Assembly (NCBI GenBank): GCA_964217345.1
Contig: CAXPJI010000010.1
Location: 1-64,000, forward strand
Direction: 5' to 3'
Source: UBA3478 sp964217345
Lineage (GTDB): Bacteria; Bacteroidota; Bacteroidia; Flavobacteriales; Flavobacteriaceae
Length of the DNA stretch: 64,000 nt
The notes beneath the pieces are model-generated. The model saw only the letters and a list, made by a program, of their open reading frames with translations, was not told the origin of the DNA and did no database searches. Every line of letters begins with the position of its first letter. Position 1 is the first letter of the stretch. Made by a program: the position numbers and the translations under genes. Positions 59,489-64,000 of this stretch are shown one piece after another.

Positions 59489-60217
59489 TCGCTTCTTGCG
59501 AAGTTCAAAATTTTGACCTAGGTAAACTTTTCGAACCATTTCATCCGCAGCTAACTCTTCGGGTGCCCCGGCTTTTAATATTTTTCCTTCAAACATTAAA
59601 TAAGAACGTTCTGTAATAGCTAGCGTTTCTTGAACGTTGTGGTCGGTAATTAATATCCCAATGTTTTTATGCTTTAACTGGGCAACAATACGTTGAATGT
59701 CTTCTACAGCCACGGGGTCGACTCCAGCAAAGGGCTCATCAAGTAAAATAAACTTAGGGTCTGTTGCTAGGGCCCGGGCTATTTCTGTTCTTCGACGTTC
59801 TCCTCCTGATAAAAGATCTCCTCGGTTCTTTCGAATATGGGTTAGTGAGAACTCTTCTAGGAGTTCTTCCATCTTCTCCTTTTGTGCTGTCTTAGAGAGT
59901 GAGGTAGTCTGTAATACACTTAGAATATTCTCTTCGACGCTTAACTTACGAAATACAGAGGCTTCTTGTGCTAGATAACCAATACCGTTTTGTGCCCTCT
60001 TGTACATCGGATAGTCGGTAATTTCTTTATCATCTAGATAAATAGCACCTCCATTGGGTCTAACTAGACCTACAATCATATAAAAAGAGGTGGTTTTACC
60101 AGCACCGTTAGGTCCTAATAAACCAATGATTTCCCCCTGGTTTACTTCGAGAGAAACACTTTTGACAACCGTACGTTGATTGTATACTTTCTTAAGATTG
60201 GTAGCGCTAAGCTTCAC
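59462..60217 (-). CDS. lptB: LPS export ABC transporter ATPase LptB
   Basis: Drives LPS extraction from the inner membrane with LptFG. The 251 residues show Walker A GPNGAGKTTSFYMIVGLV, the LptB-typical YLAQEASVFRKLSVEENI (Q-loop), signature LSGGERRRTEIARAL, Walker B FILLDEPFAGVDP and H-loop ILITDHNVQETL. The C-terminal tail is rich in Lys and Arg. Its start overlaps the upstream gene by 11 bases. It is the last gene of the kpsF-tatC-carboxymuconolactone decarboxylase-lptB unit. Confidence 0.94.
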   Translation of the reverse strand: MKLSATNLKKVYNQRTVVKSVSLEVNQGEIIGLLGPNGAGKTTSFYMIVGLVRPNGGAIYLDDKEITDYPMYKRAQNGIGYLAQEASVFRKLSVEENILSVLQTTSLSKTAQKEKMEELLEEFSLTHIRKNRGDLLSGGERRRTEIARALATDPKFILLDEPFAGVDPVAVEDIQRIVAQLKHKNIGILITDHNVQETLAITERSYLMFEGKILKAGAPEELAADEMVRKVYLGQNFELRKKRLAFEEKGK

Positions 60218-60563
60218 TGTTTTCGTTTATAGCATCTAAATATTCATAAGCTCTTCTCAGATGCGGAATTACAATAGTTCCACCAATGAGTGTAGCGATA
60301 CCTAGGGTTTCTTTGATTTCTTCTGAGTTTGCACCCGCTTTACTTGCTCCCTCAATGTGATAGCGAACACAGTCATCACAACGAAGCACGGCAGAGGCGA
60401 CTAACCCTAACAATTCCTTCGTTTTGACATCTAAAGCACCTTCGGTAAATGCGTTGGTGTCTAAATTAAAAATGCGTTTGATCAATTTTTGATCATCGCT
60501 AAGAATACGCTCGTTCATTTTTGAACGATAGGCATTGAATTCCTCAACTATTGAATTAGCCAT
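60207..60563 (-). CDS. Carboxymuconolactone decarboxylase / AhpD-like protein
   Basis: A 118-residue all-helical protein with the AhpD-type redox pair CDDCVRYH (Cys-x-x-Cys with His three residues after) and the following EGASKAGANSEEIKETLGIATLIGGTIVIPHLRRAYEYL. It probably acts in peroxide or thiol redox chemistry; a true carboxymuconolactone decarboxylase role is unlikely. It overlaps tatC by eight bases and lptB by 11 bases. Confidence 0.88.
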   Translation of the reverse strand: MANSIVEEFNAYRSKMNERILSDDQKLIKRIFNLDTNAFTEGALDVKTKELLGLVASAVLRCDDCVRYHIEGASKAGANSEEIKETLGIATLIGGTIVIPHLRRAYEYLDAINENSEA

Positions 60564-61362
60564 TAGATTTTTGTTTGCGAATTACAATTCTTGAAATGAA
60601 GATACTAAACTCATATAAGATCAGAACCGGTATCGATACGATTACCTGACTTGCTACATCGGGAGGAGTAATTACTGCTGAAATAATGAAGATAATAACG
60701 ATCGCAAATTTGCGGTACGTCTTTAAAATCTCAGGAGTTACCAATCCTATGCGTGTTAAAAAGTAGATTAGAATTGGTAATTCGAACATGATCCCACAAG
60801 CGATAACAGATGCTCTGACGGTGGAGATATACGATGAAATATCGATTTCATTAGCGACCTCTTGACTTACAGTATAGGTTCCTAAGAAGTTGATTGAAAG
60901 AGGTGCAATCACATAATAACCAAATAGAACTCCCAAAAAGAAGAGTGAGGATGCTACAATGATAAAACCCCTGGAGTGTTTTCGTTCTTTTTCATACAAC
61001 CCAGGACTTATAAAGCGCCATAGTTCCCACAAGAGATATGGAAAACCAACGATAATACCTGCCCAGATAGAAGTCCAGATATGCGCAGAAAACTGCCCGG
61101 CCATCGTTCTGTTTTGTAAAGTGAAGGGTAAACTATCAGCGCAGAAATCAGAGGTCACTCCAAAGAAGGTGGCAATTTGGCAAAAGAAATGGTAGGTCGG
61201 AAAATTCATATTCTTCGGCCCAAATATGATGGTATCGAAGATAAATCCTTTGAATACAAAGGCGAAAACTGCGATGATCATAATCGCGAGAATAGAACGA
61301 ATTAAGTGCCAACGTAGTTCTTCTAAATGGTCTAAAAAAGACATCTCGTCTCTAGTACTCAT
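60556..61362 (-). CDS. tatC: Twin-arginine translocase subunit TatC
   Basis: The receptor for Tat signal peptides. The 268-residue six-helix protein starts with MSFLDHLEELRWHLIRSILAI, the classic TatC N terminus, and contains an enlarged first periplasmic loop (CQIATFFGVTSDFCADS), FPYLLWELWRFISPGLYEKERK, FELPILIYFLTRIGLV and VITPPDVASQVIVSIPVLILYE. The Tat-type signal on the TIM-barrel protein at 39217-40086 would be a substrate. It overlaps kpsF by four bases and the AhpD-like gene by eight. Confidence 0.97.
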   Translation of the reverse strand: MSTRDEMSFLDHLEELRWHLIRSILAIMIIAVFAFVFKGFIFDTIIFGPKNMNFPTYHFFCQIATFFGVTSDFCADSLPFTLQNRTMAGQFSAHIWTSIWAGIIVGFPYLLWELWRFISPGLYEKERKHSRGFIIVASSLFFLGVLFGYYVIAPLSINFLGTYTVSQEVANEIDISSYISTVRASVIACGIMFELPILIYFLTRIGLVTPEILKTYRKFAIVIIFIISAVITPPDVASQVIVSIPVLILYEFSIFISRIVIRKQKSNG

Positions 61363-62363
61363 ACTAAGCCTGCTTGAATCAAATTATGAAGATGCAAGAT
61401 ACCTACATATTCGTTATTATCGATAACGATCAATTGCGTGATTTCATTTGAATTCATAAGCTGAAGCGCTTCAGATGCCAATCGATCAGAATGAATCGAT
61501 TTAGGATTTAGGCTCATCAGTTCAGATGCTTTTACCGTGTTGAAATCAGGACTTCTCTCTAGCATACGTCTTAAGTCTCCATCGGTGATCATTCCGACCA
61601 CTTTTTCTCCCTCACAAACTGCTGTACATCCTAATAAATTCTTCGAAATTTCGACGATAACTTCTTTCAATGTACTTGAGGGTTGCACTCTAGGTATCAG
61701 TTCGGGGTTGATAAGATCTTTTACCTTTAAGGTTAATTTTTTACCCAGGCTTCCACCGGGATGGTATTGAGCAAATTGTTCTGCACCAAATCCCTTACTT
61801 TCAAGCGTTGCGACCATTAAAGCATCTCCAAGCGCCAGTTGAAGTGTTGTACTGGCCGTTGGTGCTAAGTCATGAGGACAAGCCTCTTTTTCGACAGGAG
61901 TTAGAAGAGTTAGCGTAGCACTTTTACTTACGATTGAATCTGAATTGGCAGTAATTGCAATAAAGGGCAATTCTAGATTTTTAAGGTGAAGGGCAAGGGT
62001 TTTGATTTCTTCGCTATTTCCACTTTTAGAGAGAATAAATACTAAATCTCCCTTTTGAATCATCCCTAAATCTCCGTGAACGGCATCCGCTGCATGCATA
62101 AAAAGCGCTGGGGTACCTGTAGAGTTAAAGCTTGCCACCCATTTCTGAGCAATAAGTGCACTTTTACCGACACCACTTACTACAACTCTTCCTTTTAGAT
62201 GAGTGATCATTTCAATAACCTCTTCAAAGTGGTGATCGAGTGCGTTCTGGAGATTTTTGAGAGCATCGATCTCAATTTGTAAGACGCGATGCGCGATTTC
62301 TCTAAGATTTAAAGGTTTCTTCAAGGGTAAGCCGGTGAATTGTGAAATATGTGTTAAATTCAA
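61359..62363 (-). CDS. kpsF: Arabinose-5-phosphate isomerase, KpsF/GutQ family
   Basis: Converts ribulose-5-phosphate to arabinose-5-phosphate, the first step to Kdo for LPS. The SIS domain (about 45-190) has GRVVVSGVGKSALIAQKWVASFNSTGTPALFMHAADAVHGDLGM, LSKSGNSEEIK and ANSDSIVSKSAT. Two CBS domains follow at about 205-330 (CTAVCEGEKVVGMITDGDLRR). The longest frame opens with a TTG at 62363. A TTG at 62324 gives KKPLNLREIAHRVLQIE, closer to the usual N terminus, so the start is uncertain. It leads the LPS/Tat unit. Confidence 0.92.
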   Translation of the reverse strand: MNLTHISQFTGLPLKKPLNLREIAHRVLQIEIDALKNLQNALDHHFEEVIEMITHLKGRVVVSGVGKSALIAQKWVASFNSTGTPALFMHAADAVHGDLGMIQKGDLVFILSKSGNSEEIKTLALHLKNLELPFIAITANSDSIVSKSATLTLLTPVEKEACPHDLAPTASTTLQLALGDALMVATLESKGFGAEQFAQYHPGGSLGKKLTLKVKDLINPELIPRVQPSSTLKEVIVEISKNLLGCTAVCEGEKVVGMITDGDLRRMLERSPDFNTVKASELMSLNPKSIHSDRLASEALQLMNSNEITQLIVIDNNEYVGILHLHNLIQAGLV

Positions 62364-62424
62364 CTACGAAATTACAAATTATACCCCGAATACATCTGAA
62401 TTGTTGATTGACAAGTAGACTCTG

Positions 62425-64000
62425 ATGATTCTAAACGGAAATGAATTATATCAAACCCTGAGAAAATTCTTTGGATTCTCTGAATTCAAAGGACTACAAA
62501 AAGAGGCTATAGGTGCACTTCTTTCAGGTCGAGATACGTTTGTTATTATGCCAACAGGGGGTGGTAAGTCTTTGTGCTACCAACTACCGGCATTGATGTG
62601 CCAAGGAACCGCGATCGTCATTAGCCCGCTGATTGCCTTGATGAAAAATCAGGTGGATGCAATAAGAAGTCAATCAGCTTTTTCGGGAATAGCTCACGTT
62701 TTAAACTCCTCGCTTACCAAAACCGAAACTCAAACGGTCATCGATGATCTGAAATCAGGAGTTACTAAATTATTGTTTGTTGCTCCCGAGTCGTTGACTA
62801 AGCAGCATAATATTGATTTATTGAAGTCGATACCACTTTCGTTTGTAGCTATTGATGAGGCCCATTGTATTTCAGAATGGGGTCATGATTTCAGACCAGA
62901 ATACAGAAATATTCGAGCGATTATCGATCGATTATCGCCGGGAATACCTTTGATTGCACTTACCGCTACAGCTACTCCTAAGGTTCAGGAAGATATTATG
63001 AAGAACTTGGGAATGAAAGATGCGGTTCTACTGAAATCTTCCTTCAATCGCCCCAACCTATATTACGAAGTTCGGCCTAAAACTGATCAGGTGAATAGTG
63101 ATATCGTTAAGCTTATTGCTCAACATCCGAATAAATCGGTAATCATTTATTGCCTTAGCCGTAAAAAGGTTGAAGAACTAGCACAGATTCTGCAATTAAA
63201 TGGGATCAAAGCAATTCCGTATCATGCAGGTTTTGATGCGAAAACTCGCGCGCTTTATCAAGATCAATTCTTAATGGAGGATGTGGATGTTGTTGTTGCA
63301 ACCATAGCCTTCGGGATGGGTATCGATAAACCCGATGTTAGGCTAGTGATCCATTACGATATGCCAAAGAGTATAGAGAGTTATTATCAAGAAACCGGTA
63401 GAGCGGGTAGAGATGGTGGTGAAGGTATATGTATTGCTTTTTACTCCTCTAAGGATATTGAGAAGTTAGAAAAATTTAGCTCTGGTAAGCCTGTTGCGGA
63501 ACAAGAAGTTAGTCAGGCATTATTACAGGACGTTATTGCTTATGCAGAAACTTCGCTTTCGAGAAGAAAATTTATCCTTCACTATTTCGGAGAAGAGTTT
63601 GACGAGGTGAACGGAGAAGGAGCGGATATGGATGATAATGCCCGTAATCCCAAAGAACTTTTTGAAGCAGGCGAAGAAGCTACTCTCGTGCTCGATGTAG
63701 TTCAGAAGACTTCAGAAAAGTTTAAAAGCAAGGAGATTGTTCGAATACTAAGGGGGAAGCCTAATGCGATGATCAGCTCTCATAAAACGGATGAGAAACC
63801 GTTTTTTGGATGTGGGCATGCCCATAAGTCATTTTTCTGGCACACATTAGTCAGACAACTAGTCATCGCTGGGTATTTGCGTAAATCGATAGAAAACTAC
63901 GGTATACTGCAAATCACAGAAAAGGGATATACCTTCATTAAAAATCCATCGAGTTTTCAAATGGTCCTTGATCGTGATTATAATCAGGAAGTAGCTGAGA
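62425..64000 (+). CDS. recQ: ATP-dependent DNA helicase RecQ, 3' end beyond the window
   Basis: A 3'-5' helicase in recombination and fork repair. The 525 visible residues start at ATG 62425. Motifs are FKGLQKEAIGALLSGRDTFVIMPTGGGKSLCYQLP (Walker A), AIDEAHCISEWGHDFRPEY (DEAH plus the RecQ aromatic loop), TATATPKVQEDI, YCLSRKKVEEL, AFGMGIDKPDVR and YYQETGRAGRDG. The RecQ zinc region reads SRRKFILHYFGEEFDEVNGEGADMDDNARNPKE with no Cys, although four are usual. A winged-helix segment follows (AGYLRKSIENYGILQITEKG). It has no stop before 64000. It is divergent from kpsF with 61 bases between. Confidence 0.95.
   Translation, partial: MILNGNELYQTLRKFFGFSEFKGLQKEAIGALLSGRDTFVIMPTGGGKSLCYQLPALMCQGTAIVISPLIALMKNQVDAIRSQSAFSGIAHVLNSSLTKTETQTVIDDLKSGVTKLLFVAPESLTKQHNIDLLKSIPLSFVAIDEAHCISEWGHDFRPEYRNIRAIIDRLSPGIPLIALTATATPKVQEDIMKNLGMKDAVLLKSSFNRPNLYYEVRPKTDQVNSDIVKLIAQHPNKSVIIYCLSRKKVEELAQILQLNGIKAIPYHAGFDAKTRALYQDQFLMEDVDVVVATIAFGMGIDKPDVRLVIHYDMPKSIESYYQETGRAGRDGGEGICIAFYSSKDIEKLEKFSSGKPVAEQEVSQALLQDVIAYAETSLSRRKFILHYFGEEFDEVNGEGADMDDNARNPKELFEAGEEATLVLDVVQKTSEKFKSKEIVRILRGKPNAMISSHKTDEKPFFGCGHAHKSFFWHTLVRQLVIAGYLRKSIENYGILQITEKGYTFIKNPSSFQMVLDRDYNQEVAE

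Noticed and set aside
1..64000. Defence system, toxin-antitoxin pair, CRISPR array, prophage or secondary-metabolite cluster
   Set aside because: I looked for repeat arrays, nuclease or reverse-transcriptase motifs, integrases and modular synthases and found none. RecQ, uvrB and mazG here sit in housekeeping contexts.

Overview
The window is a compact stretch of a Bacteroidota chromosome, most likely a free-living Flavobacteriales of the Cryomorphaceae/Schleiferiaceae type. The evidence is the protein set: PUR/DUF3276, a long-form NusB, DUF1573-YajC, DUF2795, DUF5606, DUF4105, a C-terminally different SecA and large M14 peptidases. Promoters also fit, with repeated -7 boxes of the form TAnnTTTG, and there are no clear Shine-Dalgarno sequences. 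The family placement is inferred from recalled protein similarity. About 59 protein genes fill nearly all of the 64 kb. No gap exceeds 220 bases, and I saw no tRNA, rRNA, CRISPR array, prophage or insertion sequence.

Layout. Positions 1-876 hold a broken dnaJ, joined head-to-head to an inverted second dnaJ fragment that differs only at synonymous sites; this is probably a chimeric junction. Positions 1035-5076 (+) hold a sigma-54-type response regulator without HTH, an M28 peptidase, a cyclophilin-FKBP fusion and a YfiT/DinB protein. Positions 5079-9838 (-) hold an M14 peptidase, a PUR protein and an ABC exporter. Positions 9927-15162 (+) hold nusB-DUF1573-yajC, pyrD-HMG-CoA lyase and guaB. 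Positions 15164-16937 (-) hold lysA and a thioredoxin. sucC (+) follows, then uvrB and an ABC-2 transporter (-), then an unrecognised kinase-like protein (+). Positions 23229-27299 (-) form a cca-ctaA-pRiA4b-like-ndpA operon. Positions 27376-31368 hold two glycosyltransferases, dapD and ruvX-def-DUF5606. Positions 31433-40116 hold a second M14 peptidase, bshC, a PNPOx-like protein, guaA, a periplasmic-binding-fold protein and a Tat-exported TIM-barrel protein.

Positions 40177-51042 (+) form a long run: pyrG, yidC, mnmA, a GT39 enzyme, mazG, a MATE exporter, a small acidic protein, a PAP2 phosphatase and a second GT39 enzyme. Facing it (-) is secA, a 50-residue membrane ORF, msrA, a polyprenyl-phosphate glycosyltransferase and a flippase-like protein. 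Positions 57168-58750 (-) hold DUF4105, a 41-residue membrane ORF and DUF2795. pssA (+) follows, then the overlapping kpsF-tatC-carboxymuconolactone decarboxylase-lptB operon (-). recQ (+) runs off the right end.

Functional links. The content is mostly housekeeping: nucleotide synthesis (pyrD, pyrG, guaA, guaB), lysine/DAP synthesis (lysA, dapD), protein export (secA, yidC, yajC, tatC) and envelope/LPS (kpsF, lptB, GTs, PAP2, flippase). bshC plus a YfiT-type protein imply bacillithiol use. I found no convincing new multi-gene system. The points most worth following are the dnaJ junction, the kinase-like protein at 22177-23232, the single-zinc DnaJ, the zinc-less RecQ, the terminator touching the pyrD start, and promoters that imply leaderless mRNAs.
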